A DNA stretch of 64,000 bases from Thomasclavelia spiroformis DSM 1552 (GTDB lineage: Bacteria > Bacillota_I > Bacilli_A > Erysipelotrichales > Coprobacillaceae), in contig NZ_CP102275.1 in NCBI RefSeq assembly GCF_025149465.1, positions 1,860,001 to 1,924,000 of the forward strand, in the 5' to 3' direction. Both the position numbers and the translations under genes were made by a program. Shown piece after piece: positions 1 through 7,977 of the stretch (positions are counted from its first letter, which is position 1; each line of letters starts with the position of its first letter). Below the pieces are notes generated by a model. The model saw only the letters and a program-made list of their open reading frames with translations, was not told where the DNA came from and ran no database searches.

Positions 1-214
1 AGCAGGGCTACGAAATATACTTGGTGGTCGTAGTGCTGGATATGAAGATGAACTTATGGCATGTCGTCAAAATGCTTTAGAAGAAATGCAAAAGCGTGCT
101 AAAGCACTTGGTGCAAATGCAATAATTGGAATTGATATTGACTATGAAATGCTAGGAAGCGGAAATGGCATGATGATGGTTACTACTAGTGGAACTGCAG
201 TTATAGTTGAATAA
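1..214 (+). CDS. YbjQ/UPF0145 family protein, 3' part
   Basis: The reading frame is open from base 2 to a TAA at 212-214 and encodes about 70 residues, so the start lies outside the window. Visible landmarks are [12 protein letters not shown], a helix rich in Ala/Glu/Lys, and [13 protein letters not shown] followed by a Gly/Met-rich loop and a strand TSGTAVIVE. This order is typical of the YbjQ (UPF0145, 'heavy-metal-binding domain') family of small proteins of about 105 residues. The biochemical role of the family is not settled. A hairpin terminator follows at 284. Confidence 0.8.
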   Translation, partial: AGLRNILGGRSAGYEDELMACRQNALEEMQKRAKALGANAIIGIDIDYEMLGSGNGMMMVTTSGTAVIVE

Positions 215-283
215 AAAATTAATAAAATAAAGAAATAAACAAATATATATTTTTTAGTTATCTAACAATTTTACAAACAAGAT

Positions 284-316
284 ATCCTCTCCTTACTTTA
301 AAGAGAGGATTTTTAT
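284..316 (+). terminator. Intrinsic terminator of the YbjQ-like gene
   Basis: ATCCTCTC (284-291) pairs with GAGAGGAT (303-310) and is followed by TTTTATA. The hairpin stands 70 bases after the YbjQ-like stop codon. Confidence 0.75.
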
Positions 317-387
317 ATACAATACTATTTTAAATTGTGTAAAATTATATCAAAAAAATTATTCAATAAAAGAAATAATCATCCGTA

Positions 388-1007
388 CTAACATTGATAA
401 TCATAAATAAAGAAATTCATTATCGCTTGCTGTTCTTTAATGTTAAATATATGCTTCTTTTCTAATCTTCTTTTCATACCTTGATGTTCATAAAAACCAT
501 AATTACAACTTGTGTCTGTAAACAAATAAAATTCTTTCAGTTTTTTTTGTTTCATATAGTTCAGTACTGATTGAAAAAGCATTTTCCCTATTCCCTTTCC
601 TCTACATGAAGAACTTACAATAAATAAGACAAGTTCTGCTGAATAGATTTTATTATTTTCATTTAATAATTGTTTATCTATTCATTAATATTGCTAAATA
701 TTTTTGAAATCTTTCGTCCCTCTTTTGAACTAAGCAATGATAGTATTGACTTTATCTGTAATAGTCGATTAGAAAGTGGACATTTATGTTTAGCAATATT
801 GTTTACCATTATAATACCTACAATATTCCCGTCAACTACTGCTACTCTTGAAAAAGTATAGTTTGTTAAGCAACTACTTAGAAATACCCTTGCCAACTTG
901 ATGGCTATTTTTGGACTGCTGAAATCATCATAATGCCACGTTTCTTTAATAATAGTTTCTAAAGCCTTAAAATCTTGTTTTTGATATTCTCGTAATTTTA
1001 TTTGCAT
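388..1007 (-). pseudogene. GNAT N-acetyltransferase, broken by one frameshift
   Basis: Two minus-strand frames together make one GNAT protein of about 206 residues. The N-terminal part (1007 to about 681) starts MQIKLREYQKQDF and contains the VAVVDGNIVGIIMV strands. The C-terminal part continues in another frame, visible from about 683, through the acetyl-CoA pyrophosphate loop RGKGIGKML, and ends at a TAG at 388-390. Adding one base near GAATAG (about 681-684) joins them without loss. The start ATG at 1007 is preferred over the upstream 1028 because AAGGAG lies at 1015-1020, seven bases before it. It is transcribed divergently from the merR-type gene under a MerR-like promoter, so an acetyltransferase for a compound sensed by that regulator is a fair inference. 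The break could be a sequencing error, since it involves a run of A. Confidence 0.8.
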
Positions 1008-1042
1008 TATTCTTCTCCTTGCTTTCATTTTTTATATAATAT

Positions 1043-1073
1043 ATGATAAAGTATACAGTAACTGTAATGTCAA
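1043..1073 (-). promoter_or_regulatory. MerR-type promoter with 19-bp spacer, driving the GNAT gene
   Basis: Read on the minus strand, TTGACA (1073-1068) and TATCAT (1048-1043) are separated by 19 bases, the over-long spacer typical of promoters activated by MerR-family proteins. The spacer carries the perfect dyad ACAGTAACTGT (1055-1065). It lies between the divergent GNAT and MerR genes, 15 bases upstream of the MerR start codon, so the MerR protein would repress itself or be neutral while activating GNAT. Confidence 0.7.
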
Positions 1074-1087
1074 TAAGGAGATAAAAA

Positions 1088-1906
1088 ATGAGAAAAGAAA
1101 TACAAAAGTTAACAACATCCCAATTTGCAAAATTACACAAGGTAAATAAACGGACATTACATTATTATGATGAAATTGGTCTTTTCCGTCCACTTACAAA
1201 AGCTGAAAATGGTTATCGCTATTATGATATTTCACAAAGTATTGATTTTGAATATATTCGTATGTTGAAAGAATTAAATATGAGTATTGAAGAAATTGAA
1301 ACTTATCGAAAAAATCCTACATCTATTAATTTTTTAAAAATTGTTCAACAAAAAGAAAAAGAAATTAATAAACAAATTCAAAAACTAAAAGAGATTAAAA
1401 CTATAATCCAAAACAAGAAAAAACAAATTATTTTTTGTGAAACTTTGCAAAAGCAAGAAATTAGAATTGAAGTGTGTCAATCAGAAAGGATTTTAGTTTA
1501 TCCATATGATTTTTCACAAGATGATATATCACAAATTTTTTATTACTTAAAAGATGTATGGGGAATAGAGCAAATACGTATGGGAATAGGAAGTTTTATT
1601 TCACTTGATAACATAAATAAGATGAATTTTGATAAATACGAAGGAGTATATACGATTGCCTTAAACAAAAAGTCAGTTCCAAATAGCCATAGCCTTATCA
1701 AACCAAAAGGAAAATATCTTTGTGGTTATCAAAAAGGTACATGGGATAAATTACCAATCCTATATCAACAGATATTAGATTATGCTAATAAAAATAATTT
1801 ACAACTTACTGGTTACGCTTATGAAGTCGGTTTGAATGATTTTGTAATTTCTAATGAAACTGATTACATCACAAAGATTATGATTAAAATTGAAGAAAAT
1901 TCTTGA
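1088..1906 (+). CDS. MerR-family transcriptional regulator with GyrI-like effector domain
   Basis: A 272-residue protein. Residues about 10-78 are a MerR winged helix-turn-helix (KLHKVNKRTLHYYDEIGLF, then ENGYRYYD). Residues about 80-125 are a charged coiled coil (IVQQKEKEINKQIQKL) used for dimerisation. Residues about 130-272 resemble the GyrI/AraC effector-binding fold that binds drugs or other small hydrophobic ligands. AAGGAG at 1075-1080 supports the ATG at 1088. The divergent promoter in front of it has the 19-bp spacer expected for a MerR target. The ligand cannot be named from sequence. No terminator with a T run is visible directly after the gene. Confidence 0.88.
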   Translation: MRKEIQKLTTSQFAKLHKVNKRTLHYYDEIGLFRPLTKAENGYRYYDISQSIDFEYIRMLKELNMSIEEIETYRKNPTSINFLKIVQQKEKEINKQIQKLKEIKTIIQNKKKQIIFCETLQKQEIRIEVCQSERILVYPYDFSQDDISQIFYYLKDVWGIEQIRMGIGSFISLDNINKMNFDKYEGVYTIALNKKSVPNSHSLIKPKGKYLCGYQKGTWDKLPILYQQILDYANKNNLQLTGYAYEVGLNDFVISNETDYITKIMIKIEENS

Positions 1907-2072
1907 TTTTACAATTAATCCACAGTTTAAAAAATATTCTAAATATGGAATTTTTATCGATAAATTATGATAAAACAAAAAAGATTATCCTTCATTAGAA
2001 ATAATATAAAAATATCTATTGAAAATGAAACCATGATAAAGAAATTTTAAAGTTCCATAATATTTATTATCC

Positions 2073-2097
2073 TTTTATCACTTAAAAAGTGATAAAA
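2073..2097. repeat. Perfect 11-bp inverted repeat in a 330-bp gene-free stretch
   Basis: TTTTATCACTT (2073-2083) and AAGTGATAAAA (2087-2097) form a tight hairpin with a 3-base loop. No T run follows on the plus strand. It lies in the very AT-rich gap 1907-2238, where I see no coding frame. It may be a weak terminator or a protein-binding dyad. Confidence 0.5.
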
Positions 2098-2238
2098 TTA
2101 ATGTTTCTTCTATCTTAAAATATTTAAAAATCTAATTATTATGGAAATAATCAAAAATTAGAATTAAAATTTTCATCTAAAATAATAACCTAATTCATCT
2201 TATTACGTTTAGAAAACTAATTCAGTAATAATAAAAAC

Positions 2239-2289
2239 TTGACAATAGTAGAACTCCCTAATATAATTAACAATGTTAACTATATTAGG
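2239..2289 (+). promoter_or_regulatory. Consensus promoter overlapped by a 33-bp palindromic operator (MarR autoregulation)
   Basis: TTGACA (2239-2244), a 17-base spacer and TATAAT (2262-2267) make a perfect sigma-A promoter. An almost perfect palindrome covers 2257-2289 (arms CCTAATATA / TATATTAGG with inner TTAACA / TGTTAA). It includes the -10 box, the transcription start region and part of the AGGAGG ribosome binding site at 2287-2292. Binding by the MarR protein encoded next would block transcription. Confidence 0.82.
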
Positions 2290-2300
2290 AGGTGTACGTA

Positions 2301-2762
2301 ATGACAGAACCGCAGTGGCAAATACTAAGCAAAAATATACAGCTTTTCCATTCTTTTGCTCGAATGATTTTAACTCAAGAAAAATTGCGTTCTCTTACAG
2401 CAAATGAAATGGAAATAATTTCACACATTTATCTTTCAAAAGAACACCAAACTCCCCTATCAATTAGTCAAGCTACAAATATGAAAAAAGAAGCAGTAAG
2501 TCGAAGTTTAAAAAATCTTTTTAATAAAAAATTATTAAATAAAATAAAGTGCCCTTTTGATGAAAGAAGTTACTATCTTATCATTACACCTAGGGGGCTT
2601 TTAGAAATGGATAAAAACTATCAAATTTTATTAAAACCTTATATTTTTTTAAAGCAAGAGCTAGGAGAAGAAACTTTTCATAATCTTATCCAATCAATTG
2701 AAAAAGCAAACTCACTTTTTAAATTATATAAAGAAATGGAGAGTATAAATGAAATTTTATAA
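2301..2762 (+). CDS. MarR-family transcriptional repressor
   Basis: A protein of about 153 residues with the MarR winged helix-turn-helix in its middle: LSISQATNMKKEAVSRSLKNL is the recognition region and FDERSYYLIITPRG the wing. I chose the ATG at 2301 over a GTG at 2292, because AGGAGG at 2287-2292 overlaps the GTG and sits eight bases before the ATG. The gene ends 14 bases inside the next gene, so the two are translationally coupled. The palindrome over its own promoter indicates autorepression and co-control of the membrane protein downstream. The inducer is unknown. Confidence 0.88.
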   Translation: MTEPQWQILSKNIQLFHSFARMILTQEKLRSLTANEMEIISHIYLSKEHQTPLSISQATNMKKEAVSRSLKNLFNKKLLNKIKCPFDERSYYLIITPRGLLEMDKNYQILLKPYIFLKQELGEETFHNLIQSIEKANSLFKLYKEMESINEIL

Positions 2763-3834
2763 TATGCTACAACTTGATCCTAGTACACTAAAAAAATATA
2801 TTAAAGAATCTCAAACAACTAAAGAGAAGCAACTTTATTTTTTTGCTATTATTACCCGCGCCATTTTACTTGTTGTTTTTTCTATTATATACATATCCAT
2901 TTTAACTACTTTTTTTGGACAAAAAAATAGTTCAATGGCTGTTGTTTTGTTTTGTGCTTTACTTAGTATTAGATTTGTAGATTTTGGCTACAAAATTACA
3001 CATTCTTTAATTAGCTTAGCTATCATTTTTCTTATTTTATTAATTTCTCCTCTTTTAATGCAAAATATCCCCCCTTTTTTAGGATTAATAGTAAATTTCT
3101 TATCAATTCTTACGATTCTTGTTTTATCATGTGAAAAACCAGAAATGGGAAACGGTGGATTATATATTTTTGGATATATTTTTCTATCAGGAACACAAAT
3201 TGGACCATCTGTATTTTATCAGCGAGCTCAAATGACATTTATTGGCTATCTTATCTTAGCAAGCATCTTATATATAAAACACCATCATAAGCATAAAAAC
3301 ACTTCTTTACATCAGGTTTTAAATGATTTTGATATTTATAATCAAAAAAGTCAATGGCAAATTCAAATTGCTTTTATAATGTCTGCTTTGTTTTTTATTG
3401 GAAATTTCTTTAATTTAAACCACTTCATGTGGGTAGGGTTTGCTTGTTCCTCTCTTATAACAAGTTATCCAATCAATATAAACGAACGATTAATTAATCG
3501 TATCCTAGGAGCATTCATTGGATCATTTCTTTTTGCTATCATAACTCCAATCATCCCTCCTTCACTCACTACTTTATATGGTCCTATTTCAGGATTATGC
3601 TTAGGTTTTTCTAGTTCCTATCGAAGTAAAACAATTTTTAATTGTTTCGGGGCATTATTAATGGCATCTAGTATATACGGAATTAAAGAAGCAGTATATT
3701 TACGTATTGTAAATAATTTAATCGGTTTAATTTTTGGATATATATTTTTTCAAATATTTCAAAAGTTTTTTATTCAACGTTGTCTATCTAAGACTATTTC
3801 GAATAAAAAAACTTTAAATCCGTATAACTATTAA
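2749..3834 (+). CDS. FUSC-like multi-pass membrane protein (putative aromatic compound exporter)
   Basis: A 361-residue protein with about ten hydrophobic segments in two halves (about 30-190 and 205-350), each a cluster of closely spaced membrane helices. A cytoplasmic-looking His-rich linker (IKHHHKHKN) lies near residue 180. The half-repeat with a GAFIGSFLFAI-type glycine helix resembles the fusaric-acid-resistance / FUSC family. The start overlaps the MarR gene by 14 bases, with GGAG at 2737-2740. A MarR repressor and a membrane exporter in one operon is a common efflux arrangement, but substrate and direction are inference. A two-way terminator follows at 3926. Confidence 0.7.
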   Translation: MKFYNMLQLDPSTLKKYIKESQTTKEKQLYFFAIITRAILLVVFSIIYISILTTFFGQKNSSMAVVLFCALLSIRFVDFGYKITHSLISLAIIFLILLISPLLMQNIPPFLGLIVNFLSILTILVLSCEKPEMGNGGLYIFGYIFLSGTQIGPSVFYQRAQMTFIGYLILASILYIKHHHKHKNTSLHQVLNDFDIYNQKSQWQIQIAFIMSALFFIGNFFNLNHFMWVGFACSSLITSYPININERLINRILGAFIGSFLFAIITPIIPPSLTTLYGPISGLCLGFSSSYRSKTIFNCFGALLMASSIYGIKEAVYLRIVNNLIGLIFGYIFFQIFQKFFIQRCLSKTISNKKTLNPYNY

Positions 3835-3925
3835 TAAAACTTTTATTGATACTTTTTATTAACAACTAATAATTTTAATAAAAAACAGTACTAACAATTA
3901 TTCATTATTAACTATTTAGATATAG

Positions 3926-3977
3926 AAAAGGGCTGCAACACCTAAAGATCAAAATTCTTTAAGCGTTACAGCCTTTT
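3926..3977. terminator. Bidirectional terminator between the FUSC-like gene and mfd
   Basis: AAAAGGGCTG (starting 3926) pairs imperfectly with CAGCCTTTTTT (3968 onward), with extended pairing through AAC/GTT. There is a T run on the plus strand and, from the A run, one on the minus strand. It ends convergent transcription from the FUSC-like gene and from mfd. Confidence 0.75.
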
Positions 3978-6900
3978 TTAACTAAGCATACTAATTAATT
4001 CATTTAATCTATTTAACCACTGATTACCTTTTGGTAGTATAATTACTATTTTATTATCAATTTGTTTAAATCTAGGTCTAGTAAACAAACGATTTACTAA
4101 TTCAAACAACTGATCTCCTTTTACATTTTTGCTATAATCACTACTAAAAGTAATTTCAATATTACCTTTCTTTTCTTCTAAAACATCAATAATTTTTGAT
4201 GAAGCTAAAATATCAAGCTTACGTTTTTCAATCAAAGCTGAAACTTCATCAGGTAATTTACCATAATAATCAATAAATTCAGTTTTTAAATGATCAATCG
4301 CCTTAATTGTTTTAGTATTATCTAATCGTTGATATAACTCTAATTTTTCAATATCGCTAGATACATAATCATGAGGAATATAGCCATCAACATTGACATT
4401 TACACTTTTAATATCAATTTCTTGTTCTTGTTTTCCCATTTTTTGATTAACCGAATCTTGTAATATTTTTATAAACATATCAAATCCAATTGAATCGATG
4501 AAACCAGATTGTGTTCCACCTAAAATATCTCCAGCTCCTCTAATTGCAAGATCACGCATTGCAATTTTATAACCACTGCCTAATTCAGTAAATTCCTTAA
4601 TCGCTTTTAATCGTTTACTAGCTTCTTCAGTTAATACTTTAGATGGATTATATAATAAATATGCATAAGCACCTCGATTACTACGCCCAACACGCCCTTT
4701 AATTTGGTAAAGTTGACTTAAACCGAATTTATCAGCATTTTCAACTATTATAGTATTAGCATTTGGGATATCAATTCCTGTTTCAATAATTGTTGTACAA
4801 ATAAGAACATTGTATTCCTTATTTACAAAACGCATCATTACATCTTCTATTTCATTTTTATCCATTTTTCCATGACCAACAACAACTTTAGCGCCAGGTA
4901 CCATTCTACCAATTTTATCTGCAGTATTGGCAATATTACTTGTTCGATTGTGTAAATAAAAAACTTGTCCATCACGTGCTAATTCACGTTCAATAATTTG
5001 TTTAATCAATACATCATTTTTTTCAATTACATATGTTTGTACCGGTTGACGATTTTTAGGTGGCGTTTCTATTTGTGATAAACCTCTAATCCCCATTAAT
5101 GACATTTGTAATGTTCTAGGAATTGGAGTAGCACTAAGTGTCAAAACATCAATTGTTTTTCGATATTCTTTAATTTTCTCTTTTTGTTTAACTCCAAAAC
5201 GCTGTTCTTCATCAATACACAATAAACCAATATCTTTAAATTCAACATCTTTAGATAAAATTCGATGTGTTCCAACTAATAAATCAATATTTCCTTCTTT
5301 AAGATCTTTTAAAATTTGATTTTTTTGTTTAGTTGAAGTAAAACGATTTAATAAAGCAACTTTTACTGGAAAATTTTCAAAACGATCTAACATTGTTTTA
5401 TAATGTTGCATTGATAAAATCGTTGTTGGACACAAAAATGCCACTTGTTTATTACCCAAAATAGCTTTAAAAACTGCTCTTAATGCTACTTCAGTTTTAC
5501 CAAAACCAACATCTCCACATAAAAGACGGTCCATTGGTTGCGGTTTTTCCATATCTTCTTTAATTTCTTTAACTGAGCGTACTTGATCTTCTGTTAATTC
5601 ATAACCAAATGCATTTTCAAATTCAAATTGCATTTCATTATCAACAGGGAACGCATAACCTGTTTGATTCATTCTTGCAGCATATATTTCAATTAATTTA
5701 TCTGCAATATCATCAACTTTATTTCTCGCTTTAGCTTTAACTTTTTGCCACTGTGAACTACCTAATTTATTAATCTTAGGCACTTTCCCTTCACTACTTG
5801 AATATTTACGCACTAAATTAAATTGTTCAACAGGAATGTATAATGTATCATCTCCAGCATAAGCTACATATAAATAATCACGGTGAACCCCTTGTACCTC
5901 TAAAGTTTTAATTCCTAAGTATTGACCTATTCCATAATTATCATGAACTACATAATCACCAATTTCTAATTCTTGATAATCCTTTAAAACCTTAGCATTT
6001 TTATATTTAAAATACTTAGGTTTTTTTACATTTTTAGTCTTAAATAACTCATTAGAACTAATAACAACAATATTTTCATCAACTAACTCAAAACCAAAAC
6101 CGATTTTATCAATAACAAGATTTAACCCTGAATAAAATTCACCACTATTATCTAGCATAGTGTATAAAAGCTCATGGCGATTTAATAATTCACTAATTAA
6201 ACGAATTTGACGTTCATCATCTAATGCAATAATTACTGTCGATAGTTTTAAATAACTTCTAATTTGACTAATCAGCATCTTTTCATCTTGACTATCAATC
6301 ATAACAGTTCGACCATTAAATATCACATCTTTTTCATCTGTTGCAAATGATTTAAATTCTATCGTTGCTTTATCTGTAACTTCATAAAGATCTCTAAATA
6401 AATTCAAACCCTTTACACTTTTACCAACATTAATTAATTCTTGATAATAATAAAAATTTTCTTCTAGATAATTTTTAAAAGCAAAATTAATATCTTGGCT
6501 ATTTGAAAGAATGATCAAAGGATCATCTAGATAATCACTAATACTAGTTGTTTGGTTAAATAAATTATAATATGAATACATTGAAAAACTTGTATCATGA
6601 TTTCGAAGATTTTCTTGGTCAATCGATACTTTATTTAAAAAATCCTCTAAATATAATTCATCTAATATTTCAGCTTGACTATCCCTTAAATCATTAATTT
6701 TACTAATGACTTTTGTCACTTCTTGATCATCATATAAAATATCGCTTGCTGGTAAGATTGTTATTTCATTAATATTTTCTATTGTTCTTTGAGTATTTTG
6801 ATTATAAAAACGAATACTTTCTATTTCATCATCAAAAAATTCAATTCTAATTGGATTCTCGTATTGAATTGAAAAAACATCAATTACACCACCACGTTTA

Positions 6901-7403
6901 GAAAAATAAAAAGGCTGATCAACTCTAATTATACTTTGATATCCTGATTTTAACAAACTTGCTTTTAAATCATAAATATCTATTTGCATTCCTACTTTTA
7001 TTTTTAAACAATTATCTATAAATAATTGTTTAGTTGGCAAATATCTTATTATTGCCTGACTATGAGTAATTAAAATTCTAGGTTCATTTTTAGTTAATTG
7101 ATACATTGTATCAATTCTTTGTCCTAACAATTCAGGAGATGCTGCTAAAGCTTCAATACGATATGATTCATCTACTGCAAACAATGAAACATCTTTTTCA
7201 TTAAGTAACATTACTTTTTGATAAAGCATATTTGCCTCGTATTGATTAGCCTTCACTACAACAATATTCCTTTTCAACTTCAAAAAGGCACTAGTTAATA
7301 ATAGTGCCTCATCGCTAACATCATTAACGACGATATTTCCTTTACCATTTAACAAAGCATTAAAAGCTAAGTTCTGTTTTAAAATATTATCTAAACAATC
7401 CAT
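3978..7403 (-). CDS. mfd: Transcription-repair coupling factor Mfd
   Basis: 1141 residues, the normal length of Mfd. This DNA translocase removes RNA polymerase stalled at lesions and recruits UvrA. Order of domains: the UvrB-like N-terminal module (about 1-330), the CarD-like RNA polymerase-interacting domain (GDYVVHDNYGIGQYLG, near 485-500), and a superfamily 2 helicase core with Walker A GDVGFGKTE (near 630) and the box DEEQRFG (near 730). The core also carries SATPIPRTLQ, the TRG-type motif around GRVGRSNRGAYAY, and a C-terminal TRCF domain. AGAGGTAACT precedes the ATG. The stop of pth lies eight bases upstream, so pth-mfd form an operon as in many Firmicutes. No damage is seen. Confidence 0.97.
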   Translation of the reverse strand: MDCLDNILKQNLAFNALLNGKGNIVVNDVSDEALLLTSAFLKLKRNIVVVKANQYEANMLYQKVMLLNEKDVSLFAVDESYRIEALAASPELLGQRIDTMYQLTKNEPRILITHSQAIIRYLPTKQLFIDNCLKIKVGMQIDIYDLKASLLKSGYQSIIRVDQPFYFSKRGGVIDVFSIQYENPIRIEFFDDEIESIRFYNQNTQRTIENINEITILPASDILYDDQEVTKVISKINDLRDSQAEILDELYLEDFLNKVSIDQENLRNHDTSFSMYSYYNLFNQTTSISDYLDDPLIILSNSQDINFAFKNYLEENFYYYQELINVGKSVKGLNLFRDLYEVTDKATIEFKSFATDEKDVIFNGRTVMIDSQDEKMLISQIRSYLKLSTVIIALDDERQIRLISELLNRHELLYTMLDNSGEFYSGLNLVIDKIGFGFELVDENIVVISSNELFKTKNVKKPKYFKYKNAKVLKDYQELEIGDYVVHDNYGIGQYLGIKTLEVQGVHRDYLYVAYAGDDTLYIPVEQFNLVRKYSSSEGKVPKINKLGSSQWQKVKAKARNKVDDIADKLIEIYAARMNQTGYAFPVDNEMQFEFENAFGYELTEDQVRSVKEIKEDMEKPQPMDRLLCGDVGFGKTEVALRAVFKAILGNKQVAFLCPTTILSMQHYKTMLDRFENFPVKVALLNRFTSTKQKNQILKDLKEGNIDLLVGTHRILSKDVEFKDIGLLCIDEEQRFGVKQKEKIKEYRKTIDVLTLSATPIPRTLQMSLMGIRGLSQIETPPKNRQPVQTYVIEKNDVLIKQIIERELARDGQVFYLHNRTSNIANTADKIGRMVPGAKVVVGHGKMDKNEIEDVMMRFVNKEYNVLICTTIIETGIDIPNANTIIVENADKFGLSQLYQIKGRVGRSNRGAYAYLLYNPSKVLTEEASKRLKAIKEFTELGSGYKIAMRDLAIRGAGDILGGTQSGFIDSIGFDMFIKILQDSVNQKMGKQEQEIDIKSVNVNVDGYIPHDYVSSDIEKLELYQRLDNTKTIKAIDHLKTEFIDYYGKLPDEVSALIEKRKLDILASSKIIDVLEEKKGNIEITFSSDYSKNVKGDQLFELVNRLFTRPRFKQIDNKIVIILPKGNQWLNRLNELISMLS

Positions 7404-7411
7404 AGTTACCT

Positions 7412-7966
7412 CTAATTATAATAATTCATTGCATGATTAAAATCATTATCAAGATAATCAAGCACTGCATTAGCTGCATTTTCAATTCCTTGCTCAATTG
7501 CTTCACTTTCAACTTTAGAAAAACGTGATAAAACATAATCAGCTACGTTCATATATTTATGACGATCAATCCCTACTCTAATTCTTTTAAAATCCTGACT
7601 ATTTAAATGGGCAATAATATTTTTAATACCATTATGACCACCAGCACTACCTGTTTTTCTTAATCTTAATTTACCAACCGGCATATCTAGATCATCATAT
7701 ATCACAAGTAAATCCTCTTTATCAATCTTAAAAAAATTCATCACTGCATTGACTGATTCTCCTGAAAGATTCATATATGTTTGAGGCTTTAATAAAATAA
7801 TATCTTCACCGTGATATTTTACCTTAGCATATAATCCTTTAAACTTATTTTGATCAACATCTACATTTAACTTACTAGCTAAATGATCAATTACCATAAA
7901 CCCACAATTATGACGTGTTCCAGCATATTCTTTACCTGGATTTCCTAATCCTACAATTAATTTCAT
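7412..7966 (-). CDS. pth: Peptidyl-tRNA hydrolase
   Basis: 184 residues, standard size. It hydrolyses the ester bond of peptidyl-tRNAs released from ribosomes. Signatures are GLGNPGKEYAGTRHNCGF with the catalytic histidine near residue 20, KPQTYMNLSG, the active-site aspartate in YDDLDMPVG, and GSAGGHNGIKNI. AAGGAG stands just before the ATG. It lies 11 bases after the pullulanase stop codon and eight before mfd. Confidence 0.97.
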   Translation of the reverse strand: MKLIVGLGNPGKEYAGTRHNCGFMVIDHLASKLNVDVDQNKFKGLYAKVKYHGEDIILLKPQTYMNLSGESVNAVMNFFKIDKEDLLVIYDDLDMPVGKLRLRKTGSAGGHNGIKNIIAHLNSQDFKRIRVGIDRHKYMNVADYVLSRFSKVESEAIEQGIENAANAVLDYLDNDFNHAMNYYN

Positions 7967-7977
7967 TTACTTCTCCT

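Noticed and set aside
670-861. Plus-strand 63-codon frame opposite the GNAT gene
   Set aside because: Antisense to recognisable acetyltransferase sequence.
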